Origin: Lolium rigidum
Lineage: Eukaryota; Streptophyta; Magnoliopsida; Poales; Poaceae
Direction of reading: 5' to 3'
Length of the DNA stretch: 64,000 nt
NCBI RefSeq assembly: GCF_022539505.1
Contig: NC_061510.1
Span: forward strand, 395,418,249 to 395,482,248
Program-made: the position numbers and the translations under genes
The notes under the pieces: generated by a model
Seen by the model: the letters and a program-made list of their open reading frames with translations, nothing else
Told to the model about the DNA's origin: nothing
The model's database searches: none
In this document: one piece after another, positions 33,154-44,300 of the stretch
How the letters are laid out: each line of letters begins with the position of its first letter
How positions within the stretch are numbered: position 1 is the first letter of the stretch

Positions 33154-33672
33154 CTAGGGGCCGTTGCTGCCTTCGTCATCGTCATCGCCGTTGTCGGCGC
33201 TGCTCCCGACCGGCTCGTCGTCGCTGCTGTAGCGCCCGCCGGCAGGACCCTCGTTGTCCTCGTCCTCCTCATCAGCGTCGTCGTCGTCGCTGTCGAAGTC
33301 GCTGAGGTTCCCGGGCCAGGGGCAGTGGCGCTTGGCCGGCGGCTCGTCGGAGGAGTTGTCGTCCTTCTCCTCCTCCTCCTCCTCCTCCTTCGCCTCCTCG
33401 GAGGAGGTGACCCCGTCCCAGGAAAAGCGACTGTCGTCACTTTCCTCCTCCGACTCCCCATGGGCGAGGAAGCGGAAGTCGCTCTCCCCGTCGGTCGGGG
33501 ACTTGTCGTCCTCCGACTCGGATGGAGAAGTTGTGGCTCGGCTCGTCCCCGGCCTCGATGGCGCGGCGGATGTTGGCCGCATGGGCCTCCTCCGGGTTCC
33601 ACTCCGGCGTCGGCTCGCGGAAGGGGGAGGACGGGCGGAAAGATCCGATGAAGAAGAAGAAGAGGAAGACAT
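33154..33672 (-). CDS. Antisense ORF, acidic Ser/Glu-rich (172 aa)
   Basis: The minus-strand ATG at 33672 opens a 172-codon frame starting MSSSSSSSSDLSA and ending in long Asp/Glu/Ser runs with a basic PPAKRH patch between them. It is antisense to the element and lies directly before the 3' LTR, the place where Tat-lineage elements are known to carry extra antisense ORFs. In the middle (about 33610-33530) a different frame reads FREPTPEWNPEEAHAANIR, which I recall as the conserved sense in relatives, so two compensating frameshifts probably scrambled residues about 15-45. No intron is needed. No clear TATA box is seen (ttttatttaa at 33741-33750 is weak). Confidence 0.6.
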   Translation of the reverse strand: MSSSSSSSSDLSARPPPSASRRRSGTRRRPMRPTSAAPSRPGTSRATTSPSESEDDKSPTDGESDFRFLAHGESEEESDDSRFSWDGVTSSEEAKEEEEEEEKDDNSSDEPPAKRHCPWPGNLSDFDSDDDDADEEDEDNEGPAGGRYSSDDEPVGSSADNGDDDDEGSNGP

Positions 33673-33930
33673 GGTGGCAGAAAAGGGCTTTTTGGAAGTG
33701 CTAATGCGAAGAGGATGAAGAGGAGAACTGTTCGATGCGGTTAAATAAAAGGAGATGGAGATTTAATTTTCGAGCGGTTTTCGAGGACGTGGTGCCAAAA
33801 CCGTCAAATCGTGCGAGAGAAGTTGGGAAGGCAAGTCGCCATGATGAAACATACTGCGACGGTTCTCGCTCTGCCACGACATGACCCTTCGAAGGAAAAA
33901 CAGAGTGGTTTTGAAATTATCATTACCAAA

Positions 33931-33944
33931 ACCAGGGGGGCATG
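33931..33944 (+). promoter_or_regulatory. Polypurine tract of nested Tat-like element
   Basis: The purine-rich accaggggggcatg stretch lies immediately before the TG of the right LTR, the expected plus-strand priming site. Confidence 0.7.
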
Positions 33945-35118
33945 TGTTATCACCAGATTTTGGCCAAATCAAGAGATGGGCCGTAAGTGAAGATGGGCTT
34001 TGAAGATTACACGTGGAGCGTCTTTGAGGCGGCCTTGCGCTAAGAGTTTGGGCTAGATTGCCCGTATATCTGTAAATATAGTAGATCGCATCGTGTTTAG
34101 AATTAACAGGTAGAGTTTAGCCCGTGCACGGTTAGGTGCACGCCTCAGTTAGAAAGTCCCTTGGACTATAAATATGTATCTAGGGTTTATGGAATAAACA
34201 ACAACCAACGTTCAACACAAACAAATCTCGGCGCATCGCCAACTCCTTCGTCTCGAGGGTTTCTCCGGTAAGCACCATGCTGCCTAGATCGCATCTTGCG
34301 ATCTAGGCAAGACAAGCCTACCCACGTTGTTCATGCGTTGCTTGTGCTGAAGCCTTTTTGATGGCGAGCAACGTAGTTATCTTAGATGTGTTAGGGTTAG
34401 CATTGTTCTTCGTATCATATGCTGTCGTAGTGCAACCCTCATGCATCTAGCCGCCCTTACACCTATCTTAGGTGTAGGGGCGGCGCCCCGCTTGATCATA
34501 GTTTAGTAGATCTGATCCGTTACGGTTGCTCCTTGTTCATCAAGGATTAGTTTAATATCCGCATTAGTTAGGCCCTACAAAGGGTTGGAGGATCCAGCGG
34601 CGTGTAGGGTGAAGTTTGCTAGCCCTAGAAAGGATGTTCCGGGGATCAACCTCGTGTTGGTTTTTAGGCCCCGTCTAGGATCGGCTTACGGTCACCGTGC
34701 GCGAGCGCGAGGCCCAATCGTGAGTAGGATGATCCGATTATGCGGTGAAAACCCTAAATCGTCGTAGATCTCATTAGCTTTATCTTGATCAAGCAGGACC
34801 ACCATATATTCGGACACCTTGTACGAATCATGGGTGGATCGGCTCTTTGAGCCGATTCACAGGATAACCTCGAGAGCCGATCGAGGCTCGTATTTAATGT
34901 TTACGTGTATGCCATGCAGGAAACTAAGCGAGGCATCATCCAACACCTTCCTGACCAGGTATAGGTCAGGTGGCACGCCCTTGCGATAGCATCGGATGTG
35001 TGACCAGGAGGCTTTGCGGGCCATCGCTCTGAGGGACTAGGGCCAGCCGCAGCCCTAGTTGTTCCCGGCTCTACTGTGTTGCCCGTCGCTGCCCGCCGGT
35101 GGGTTTCTGACGTCAACA
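33945..35118 (+). repeat. 3' LTR of nested Tat-like element
   Basis: Nearly identical to 28638-29796. It is 15 bp longer because it keeps both arms of a 13-bp perfect hairpin at 34281-34309, one arm of which is missing from the 5' LTR. Confidence 0.93.
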
Positions 35119-37123
35119 GGATGAAGAGAGGAGTATGATGCAATATGATCAAGGAGAGTGAAAGCTCTAAGCTTGGGGATGCCCCGGTGGTTCACCCCTG
35201 CATATTTTAAGAAGACTCAAGCGTCTAAGCTTGGGGATGCCCAAGGCATCCCCTTCTTCATCGACAACATTATCAGGTTCCTCCCCGAAACTATATTTTT
35301 ATTCCGTCACATCTTATGTACTTTGCTTGGAGCGTCGGTTTGTTTTTGTTTTTTGTTTTGTTTGAATAAAATGGATCCTAGCATTCACTTTATGGGAGAG
35401 AGACACGCTCCATCGTAGCATATGGACAAATATGTCCTTAGGTCTGTACTCATAGTATTCATGGCGAAGTTTCTTCTTCGTTAATTTGTTATATGGTTGG
35501 AATTGGAAAATGCTACATGTAGTAACTCTAAAATGTCTTGGATAATTTGATACTTGGCAATTGTTGTGCTCATGTTTAAGCTCTTGCATCATATACTTTG
35601 CACCCATTAATGAAGAAACACTTAGAGCTTGCTAATTTGGTTTGCATATTTGGTTTCTCTAGAGTCTAGATAACATCTAGTATTGAGTTTTGAACGACAA
35701 GGAAGACGGTGTGAAGTCTTATAATGTTTACAATATGTCTTTTATGTGAGTTTTGCTGCACCGTTCATCCTTGTGCTTGTTTCAAATAACCTTGCTAGCC
35801 TAAACCTTGTATCGAGAGGGAATACTTCTCATGCATCCAAAATACTTGAGCCAACCACTATGCCATTTGTGTCCACCATACCTACCTACTACATGGTATT
35901 TATCCGCCATTCCAAAGTAAATTGCTTGAGTGCTACCTTTAAAATTCCATCATTCACCTTTGCAATATATAGCTCATGGGACAAATAGCTTAAAAACTAT
36001 TGTGGTATTGAATATGTACTTATGCACTTTATCTCTTATTAAGTTGCTTGTTGTGCGATAACCATGCTTCGGGGACGCCATCAACTATTCTTTGTTGAAT
36101 ATCATGTGAGTTGCTATGCATGTCCGTCTTGTCCGAAGTAAGAGAGATCTACCACCTTTATGGTTGGAGCATGCATATTGTTAGAGAAGAACATTGGGCC
36201 GCTAACTAAAGCCATGATTCATGGTGGAAGTTTCGATCTTGGACATATATCCTCAATCTCATATGAGAATAATAATTGTTGCCACATGCTTATGCATTAA
36301 AGAGGAGTCCATTATCTGTTGTCCATGTTGTCCCGGTATGGATGTCTAAGTTGAGAATAATCAAAAGCGAGAAATCCAAAATGCGAGCTTTCTCCTTAGA
36401 CTTTTGTACAAGGCGGCATGGAGGTACCCCATTGTGACACTTGGTTAAAACAGGTGCATTGCAAAGATCCGGTAGTCCAAGCTAATTAGGACAAGGTGCG
36501 GGCACTATTAGTATACTATGCATGAGGCTTGCAACTTGTAAGATATAATGTACATAACTCATATGCTTTATTACTACCGTTGACAAAATTGTTTCATGTT
36601 TTCAAAATAAAAGCTCTAGCACAAATATAGCAATCGATGCTTTCCTCTTTGAAGGACCATTCTTTTTACTTTTATGTTGAGTCAGTTCACCTATCTCTCT
36701 CCACCTCAAGAAGCAAACACTTGTGTGAACTGTGCATTGATTCCTACATACTTGCATATTGTACTTGTTATATTACTCTATGTTGACAATTATCCATGAG
36801 ATATACATGTTACAAGTTGAAAGCAACCGCTGAAACTTAATCTTCCTTTGTGTTGCTTCAATGCCTTTACTTTGATTTATTGCTTTATGAGTTAACTCTT
36901 ATGCAAGACTTATTAATATTTGTCTTGAAGTACTATTCATGAAAAGTCTTTGCTTTATGATTCACTTGTTTACTCATGTCATTACCATTGTTTTGATCGC
37001 TGCATTCACTACATATGTTTACAAATAGTATGATCAAGGTTATGATGGCATATCACTTCAGTAAATTATCTTTGTTATCGTTTTACTCCGCTCGGGACGA
37101 GCAGAACTAAGCTTGGGGATGCT
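35119..37123 (+). other. Athila-like interior, right half, non-coding
   Basis: About 2 kb of AT-rich DNA without a credible frame, equivalent to the 3' non-coding region of Athila elements. The PPT core ctaagcttggggatgc occurs at about 35167, 35226 and 37109 (the last adjoins the LTR), and a variant lies at 27481. Confidence 0.65.
37109..37123 (+). promoter_or_regulatory. Polypurine tract of Athila-like element
   Basis: The sequence taagcttggggatgct directly precedes the right LTR (TGATACG at 37124). Confidence 0.75.
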
Positions 37124-38830
37124 TGATACGTCTCCGACGTATCGATAATTTCTTATGTTCTATGCCATATTATTGATGATACCTACATGTTTTATGCACA
37201 CTTTATGTCATATTCGTGCATTTTCTCGGAACTAACCTATTAACAAGATGCCGAAGTGCCGCTCCTCGTTTTCTCGCTGTTTTTGGTTTCGAAATCCTAG
37301 TAACGAAATATTCTCGGAATTGGACGAAACGAAGACCCAGGGGCCTATTTTGCCACGAACCTTCCGGAAGACCGAAGAGCATACGAAGTGGGGCCACGAG
37401 GTGGCCGGACCACATGGCGGCGCGGCCAAGGGGGCCCGCGCCGCCCGTGGTGTGGGCCCCTCGTTAGCCCCCGACTCTGCCCTTCCGCCTACTTAAAGCC
37501 TCCGTCGCGAAACCCCTGATGCGAAGAACCACGATACGGAAAACCTTCCAGAGCCGCCGCCATCGCGAAGCCAAGATCTGGGGGACAGGAGTCTCTGTTC
37601 CGGCACCCCGCCGGAGCGGGGAAGTGCCCCCGGAAGGCTTCTCCATCGACACCGCTGCCATCTCCACCGCCATCTTCATCACCGCTGCCGCTCCCATGAG
37701 GAGGGAGTAGTTCTCCATCGAGGCTCGGGGCTGTACCGGTAGCTATGTGGTTCATCTCTCTCCTATGTACTTCAATACAATAATCTCATGAGCTGCCTTA
37801 CATGATTGAGATTCATATGATGATGCTTGTAATCTAGATGTCACTATGCTAGTCAAGTGAGTTTTACTTATGTGATCTCCGGAGACTCCTTGTCCCACGT
37901 GTGTAAAGGTGACAAGTGTGTGCACCGTGTGGGTCTCTTAGGCTATATTTCACGAATACTTACTCACCGTTATGAATGGCGTAGTGAAGTGCTTATTTAT
38001 ATCTCTTTATGATTGCAATGTGTTTTGTATCACAATTTATCTATGTGCTCCTCTAGTGATGTGTTATTAAAGTAGTTTATTCCTCCCGCACGGTGTAATG
38101 GTGACAGTGTGTGCATCCGTGTTAGTACTTGGCGTATGCTATGATCATGATCTCTTGTAGATTGTGAAGTTAACTATTGCTATGATAGTATTGATGTGAT
38201 CTATTCCTCCTACGTGGCGTGAAGGTGACAGTGTGCATGCTATGTTAGTACTTGGTTTAGTCATGTTGATCTTTCTTGCACTCTAAGGTTACTTAAATAT
38301 GAACATTGAATTGTGGAGCTTGTTAACTCCGGCATTGAGGGTTCGTGTAATCCTACGCAATGTGTTCATCATCCAACAAGAGTGTAGAGTATGCATTTAC
38401 CTATTCTGGTTATGTGATCAAAGTTGAGAGTGTCCACTAGTGAAAGTCTAATCCCTAGGCCTTGTTCCTAAATATCGCTATCGCCGCTTGTTTATCGTTT
38501 TACCTGCGTTACTACCGCTGCGTTACTACCGCTTGTTTACTCGTCCCGGGCAAAGCACTTTTCTGGTGCCGTTGCTACTACTTATTCATACCACCTGTAT
38601 TTCACTATCTCTTCGCCGAACTAGTGCACCTATTAGGTGTGTTGGGGACACAAGAGACTTCTTGCTTTGTGGTTGCAGTGGTTGCATGAGAGGGATATCT
38701 TTGACCTCTTCCTCCCCGAGTTCGATAAACCTTGGGTGATCCACTTAAGGGAAACTTGCTGCTGTTCTACAAACCTCTGCTCTTGGAGGCCCAACACTGT
38801 CTACAAGAATAGAAGCACCAGTAGACATCA
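37124..38830 (+). repeat. 3' LTR of Athila-like element
   Basis: Counterpart of 25457-27162, same termini and followed by the TSD gcgat (38831-38835). Frames inside it mirror those of the other LTR and are not genes. Confidence 0.95.
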
Positions 38831-39490
38831 GCGATACACTTGAAAGTTGCAACAAATCAATATTGCAGTTAGTGCAAAGAAATACAGTTACTGCCAGGCC
38901 CTGGTTATTGCTTACTAAACAAAACAATTTTTCGATAGTACAAGAGATTAAGTAGGCAGGCATGTGTGCATGTAGTACCACCAAAGCAGCACCGGCGGCA
39001 TAGGCACCGACATATTCGCCATCTCCATCGATGATCTCGAGCGCGCGAAACTTGATCTTGTGGCTTAGATCGATCTCAGTGTCAGTTAATCTTTGTGAAT
39101 TCCTCTCGCACTCAGCCATGAACCTGTCCTCCATCCCGACACACTTGAAAACGTTTTGCCGTTCATGCAAGAAATGGAGTCAGCCAGCAGATCAAGGAAC
39201 AAATGGCACTGTAGTAACTACTAGTACAAGCAGAGATCAAGGAACAAATGGCTAGTAGAGGTAAGCAGGATGTCTCCAAGTTAGTTACCAGGCGGGCAAG
39301 AGGAAGCAGGCGGCCATTCTCGTTCGTCCACGCAGATCGCTTCACAATCAGAGGCCCCTCATCGGTAGAGGCGGCGCCGTCGACAGATTCGGGAGGGTTG
39401 CGGATGTAGTACTCGCAGAGGTACTCCTTGTACAGGGGCATGTCGGCGCCGGCAACCCGGTACAATGGAAGCAACCTCCATGATAGATGC
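38831..39490 (-). pseudogene. Gene remnant, 5' exons (family unknown)
   Basis: Minus-strand exon 1 (39490 or beyond to 39289) encodes MPLYKEYLCEYYIRNPPESV and on to LLPLARL, and ends at cgcctg|gtaac. Exon 2 starts at 39143 after ttcaag and encodes VGMEDRFMAECERNSQRL and on to GEYVGAYAAGAAL, with a likely donor near 38978. Exon 3 begins at 38838, again after ttcaag, but is cut eight bases later by the Athila-like element and resumes at 25451. Exon 1 abuts the LTR of the chromovirus (39491), so the true start and promoter are displaced at least to the far side of that nest. Consistent splice signals support a real gene. Confidence 0.55.
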
Positions 39491-39866
39491 TGCTAGCAAT
39501 TTCAGAGGCTAAACTACACAAACACACAGGATATTGAGGCACCACTTATATTACTGAATTTAGAGGTGCCTTCTTGGCCGAATTTAGAGGTTTACAGACC
39601 AAGTACTGGCCAGCCGGAACACGGCGGCGCTAGGGTTCTAACCCAGAGGGAAAACGATGAGATTACAAACTCGGATCGAGCCCTCTTATCCTGTTCAAGC
39701 TCTAACAGCGATGGAGCAGGAAGCGTTAAGTTAAACGGAAAAGAAGCTAACAGCAGGCTTCACCGTTATCTTTGATCTCGACCATTCGCCCTTCATCCAA
39801 CGGCATCTGTAGCATCAACCGAGTGAACCATGATGGCTTCAGGTCGTCAGGTGATCAGTCCTGACA
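39491..39866 (-). repeat. 3' LTR of the chromovirus
   Basis: On the minus strand it begins TGTCAGGACTGATCACC after the polypurine stretch aacaagggggcat and ends ...ttgctagca. At 376 bp it fits the short LTRs of Reina-type elements. The right LTR is not in the window, so the left boundary rests on the CA end only. Confidence 0.7.
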
Positions 39867-39898
39867 ATGCCCCCTTGTTGAGATACGACTTGTCCTCA

Positions 39899-40308
39899 AG
39901 GAGTGAATTCAGGAAAGACCTTCTGAATGAACGAAGCGTCTTCCCAGGTAGCGGATGATTCTGGCAAGTTAATCCATTTAACAAGCCATTGAACCACAGG
40001 AATGCTTATCGTACCTTGCTTGCGAGGAATCAGTTTGCGTTGAAGAACAGCCTCAGGGCCCAGCTGGATGTTTCCTTCATCATCGATCGATGGAAGTGCT
40101 GGCGCAGGTATTGCAAGAGGGCCTTTGTGTTTCTTCAGTTGACTCACATGGAAGGTGGAGTGAAGCTTACAACCTTCAGGGAGTAGGAGCCTACAAGATG
40201 TTTGTCCCACTTTGGCAAGTACTCGAAATGGACCGTAAAACTTGCTGTGGAGTTTGATACAGTGGTGGATGCTGAGAGAAGAATGGCGGTATGGTTGCAC
40301 TTTCAAGT
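39899..40308 (-). pseudogene. Chromovirus integrase tail and chromodomain
   Basis: Reads YLKVQPYRHSSL, then KFYGPFRVLAKVG (the GPY/F module of integrase) and HVSQLKKHKGPL, and ends with QWLVKWINLPESSATWED, a chromodomain that in this family targets integration to marked chromatin. Stop at 39896-39898. It continues the frame ending ...GDMV at 52844; the Tat element entered the GDMVYLK codons and duplicated ggtct. No other damage is visible in this piece. Confidence 0.88.
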
Positions 40309-40313
40309 AGACC

Positions 40314-40873
40314 TGTCGTTGCCTAATCGACGGTACCTCGGAGGAGGGATCCTCACGAGGGGGAGAAGAAGTAGGGGCCATAGGGCGGAGTGCACACGGG
40401 ACGGTGGTACGCGAGTTACCCAGCTTCGGAACACCTGCACGATGACAGGGCCTACCGCCGCTTGTCCGGAATTATCCGGGCGCTTTCGCGTTGTTACAAT
40501 GAGTTGTGGTTGTGCCTCTAGGGCTCCCGGGATCCGGCTTATAAAGGCGCACGGATCTAGGGTTTACACGGAGAGTCCTAGCCGGATTACGTACAACCTA
40601 ACTATGGTACAATATCTTGCCGTGCACGTCACGGATCCGCCTTCCATACACGTCTTCCCGGATCCGGGTTCCTCATGGGCCTTCATGGATCCGGGTCACT
40701 CCTATGTCGGTGCGGATCCGGCCCGCCGATCCTGGGCTGGACTTCTTCCTTCATGATCAACAAGCAATCGGGCCGCCCGATGGGCCACATGCCTCATCAC
40801 CGTCTCGTGGGCCACCCGGGCTTGCCGGATCTAGGCACCGTCGATGGTACACCTATGAAGTATACCCACAACA
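40314..40873 (-). repeat. 3' LTR of the 12.5 kb Tat element
   Basis: On the minus strand it starts TGTTGTGGGTATACTTC and ends ...gcaacgaca next to the TSD. It matches 52279-52838 with scattered substitutions. Confidence 0.92.
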
Positions 40874-40888
40874 AGAGCCCCCGCAGTT
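40874..40888 (-). promoter_or_regulatory. Polypurine tract of 12.5 kb Tat element
   Basis: The minus-strand gaactgcgggggctct lies immediately before the TGTTG start of the 3' LTR. Confidence 0.7.
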
Positions 40889-41297
40889 CTCCGAGTTTCG
40901 CCTGCAGCTTCCGCCTTGCTAGTTCATTATAATCTCCGGCAAACGGTGGTAACGCGGAGAAACTTGAAGAGCTCCAACTTTGCATTTTCTTCTTTTTTCC
41001 AACTTATAGCCGGAAAATGCTCCCACCCCGCGGGACTTCATCCATCGACGTTCAAAAGAACATCTCCGGGTTACTCCCTCGCTCGAATGAGAGACAACTT
41101 ATCTTCACGCAGCTACCCGGAATCTTAAAAGACTCAAACGGTTCCGCCAACTTCGGCGCCATTTTTGCGCGATTCGCGCGGTAACTTATCTCTAGCCATT
41201 TTTACCGCTAGGGTTTGGGACACGTGTCACACATCCAACGGCGCGACGCTTGCGTTCCGACCACAGGATGCGGAACACGAATCTCATTCCCTCAGCC

Positions 41298-41305
41298 TAT
41301 AAATA
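41298..41305 (+). promoter_or_regulatory. TATA box of the antisense gene
   Basis: TATAAATA in the context agcctataaataccagc, followed by a C/T-rich leader, sits about 315 bases upstream of the first ATG of the antisense gene. Transcription would start near 41330, opposite to the retrotransposon genome. Confidence 0.65.
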
Positions 41306-41329
41306 CCAGCCGTCGACCCCTTTACCCCT

Positions 41330-44300
41330 CATTCACCCCCTTCTCACCTCTCTGCCGAGCGCCGCCCGAGAGCTCCTCCTCCGCCGTGCCGGAACCTGCC
41401 GGAAAGTCACCGGAGCATCACCGGAGCGAACTCGCCACCGTGGTGTTCTTCGTGTTCATAACTCCGGCGAGCCACCGCAACTCCGACCACCGCACGCCAT
41501 TACGGTAAACCTTCGAGCTCCACTTTCGCGCCGTAGTTGGTAGGGATGAACTTGGGGAAGATGATGTGGGATCCGACTAAAGAAAAGCTTCCGCCTAACT
41601 TTTTTCTTCAGATGTCTTCAACAACTCCGCCTCCGACCTCGGAACCGATTATGGCGACGCCTATTTCCTCCGCCCCTCCTCCCTTCGCCCCCGCCGGCTG
41701 GATCCTTCAAAGGATTCCGGCAAAGAGGCCGAGGGGACCTCCGCTCACCCGGAGAAAACCTCCGAGGCGGGCCGGACGGAGCAGCAGGCGGAGGAGGCTG
41801 CCAAGAAATCCAAAGCTCTGAAGCGCGACTCGAAGCTAAGGGAAAATGGTGGCCCCGTACCACCACCGAAACGGAACCGAAGAACCTCGAGGCGGAGGGT
41901 TTCCCGCAACCCGGAAGCCGGAGGTCGGTTCCACTAGAACCAACTCCGGCTCCTAAGGATGACGAGATGGTGCCGACGAAGGCATTAGTGGAGCGCGGAT
42001 TCTCATTTCCGCCTTCGTACTTCTTCCAAGAAATTCTCGAAGACATATGGGCTCCAACCCCACAACATATCTCCAAACAGGTGTGCTCGCCATCAGCAAC
42101 CATGTCGCTCTCTCGCGAATGCCACCTCCGGTAACTCCAGAGCTTCCCTTGTTCCAATATTTCTTTACTGTCAAGAAAGAGAAGATCCGCCAAACTTCCG
42201 AATTGCCAACTTGCGGATCCATCACTTTCCTCCTCCGCCCGGGTCGCGTCTACCCCCACACCGATCGCCATGAATCCGCGAGGTACTGGTCCGGAGGTTT
42301 CTTCTACTCGAAGGACGTCTCCGACCCGGCGAGCGACAAAAAACTTCCAACATTCAAGAACAGCCCCGCCAATGAAACTCCGGCATGGACACAAGTGCCC
42401 CCACCTCTCCGACTCGCCTCAGCTAAACCGCGCAGTAAGGCGGATCTGCAAGCTCACGGAGGAGGGGCTCACAGGGAAGGATTTAACCCTCTCCTGGTTT
42501 ACCAAGCGGATCCAGCCGCTCCAACACAGGGACCGCCTGATGTTTGAATACACAGGGCGCGAAGATTCAATGCGCGCCACAAAAGATAATCTGTCTGCCG
42601 ACGCTATTGATAAGAGGATCCGGCTCCTCCTCAAAATCCCACGTGAACTCCATGTTCACGTATGCAACAAAGACATCCACACGGAGGGATCCGGAACCGC
42701 GGTACGGCATCCGGACTTGGTTTATTGTTTTTCTTCAAACTTTGTCTAAGTGTTTATCTTTGCATTAGCTCGAAGCGCTTGAGGAGAATGAACTCGGAAA
42801 CCTCCTCCGAGTCCCATCCACCGGTAACCCGGATCCGTAAGCCGCATCGGAGGCGGAAGCTCCCGAAGCCGCCGCCCTGCGAAGAGGAAAAGGCCAGCCC
42901 CTTCCAGCCCCCCAACGAAACGCCCCGCGAAACACTCAGCATCGCGGCTACTCGGAAAGCCGAGGCGGAAAAGAAGCGCCTCGCGCCGATTAATACCAGC
43001 AACAAGGGGCAGCCTCGCCATCCAAGACTTTTTCAAGCCTTCCGGTAAGCGTCTCCTTTCCGAGATCCAAGTTCCAGCTTTAACACTTGTTCTCATATTT
43101 GTATGCTTTTCCCGTAGTTCCGGAAGCCAACCTCCCAAGGCCCCAAGGGTCACCAAGAAGAAGGTCAAGCCATCTCCGGCTTCCGTCCCTATCACTCCCG
43201 AGGTGGAAGTTCCGCCCAAGGCTTCATCTCGCCAGCCAAGCCGGATCCGAAGGACGTCATTGACCTTGACGACATTCCCGAGGATCCCATTTACCAGGGC
43301 GACTCCGCCAAGGGGACCTCCTCACCCATTCCTCCGCCTCGATCGGCCAAGCTCCGCTTTCGCGGGGCCAACCGGAGAAGAACAGGAGCAAAAGGCCAAG
43401 CTACTTCAAGTTACCAACGCGACCCGCGTCAACCTCCAACCAACTCCGTCCCTCCAAAAGCTTACCCTTGCAGAACGTCACGCGAAGGTTTCCGTCATGC
43501 TGAACACGGTATGGGGAAAACCGGAGGAGGAGGTGCGTGAACTCGCCGACCTGGAGGAGAACCTGAAGGATTTTTTCGCCAAGCACAGGGAAGTGCGGCA
43601 GGTAATACTAGCCCCCAAGCATTGGGTGATATAGTTCCGAATAACGTGTATTATCCGATGCTTTCCCAAAATGTACTTTAGACGGAAATTTAAAATGAAC
43701 TCCTCGCTAGCCCCCAAGATTTTAAATATCCGGCTAACTCCCTGCTGCTTCACAGACCACACGGAAATTGCATGAAGATTTGCGCATCCATGTGCTGGAG
43801 CAGATCACGGAGATTGAGGGGCTGCGCCGTAACGCGGAAAACAGCCAAAAGGCTATCCAGCTGCTTGAGACCCGCCTTAAAGGTACAAGATCCGGGTTTT
43901 TTACTTTTTGTGTTGTCATAGTTCATGATGCATAATATGTGCAACTTGTCTGCCTTCAGAAGAATCTGCTAAGCGTTCCTCGCTTGATGAGCTTTCCGCC
44001 AAGGTCAAGGTGCTTGAGGCGGAGAACGAGTCCCTCCAAAACTTTATGAAAGAATCCTCAAGCAAAGAGACTGAAGCGAGGAGGGAACTCTCCGAGAAGC
44101 ATACCCGCGAGAAGGCGGAGCTGATTGACAAGCTGGAGAAGAGCCAAGGCCGCGCGATCTCCACAATTGCCAAGAACAAAGCCCTGGAAACGGAGGCGGA
44201 AGCCATTGACAAACTTATCTTCCGTAAGCATTCTTCCGCATCGTTGCTCCGACCATCTTGCATGTTTTCTCTGACGGAACTGAACCTCTTTCTTCCACAG

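Larger units (their letters stand above)
28633..35123 (+). mobile_element. Non-autonomous Tat-like LTR retrotransposon
   Basis: Element 28638-35118, nested in the Athila-like interior. The LTRs are 28638-29796 and 33945-35118. The flanks are ggatc and ggatg (4 of 5 identical), so the TSD is slightly decayed or a flank changed. The left LTR is followed by ttctggcacgcccggtggga, a Tat-type PBS region, and the right LTR is preceded by accaggggggca (PPT). The interior keeps a gag N-terminus and linker, a zinc-finger-like segment and an aspartic protease remnant. It lacks RT, RNase H and integrase and carries an antisense ORF near the 3' LTR. The LTRs differ by about a dozen substitutions and one 15-bp indel, so insertion was recent. 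Confidence 0.9.
25452..38835 (+). mobile_element. Non-autonomous Athila-like LTR retrotransposon
   Basis: Element 25457-38830, with two LTRs of 1,706/1,707 bp that differ at only a few per cent of sites and a perfect 5-bp TSD gcgat (25452-25456 and 38831-38835). The PBS-like ggcgccgttgccggga just inside the left LTR is the tRNA-Asp-type PBS of the Athila lineage, and the PPT is ctaagcttggggatgc before the right LTR. Without the nested Tat element (28638-35118) the interior is only about 3.5 kb and has no protease, RT, RNase H or integrase. It resembles the wheat WHAM/Sabrina group (recalled, not searched). It needed proteins from an autonomous relative, and it inserted into exon 3 of the minus-strand gene remnant. 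Confidence 0.9.

Noticed and set aside
33082..33718. Plus-strand frames opposite the acidic antisense ORF
   Set aside because: They are the complement of GAG/TCC-rich sequence (poly-Val/Leu or poly-Ser). The minus strand has the proper ATG and the family context.
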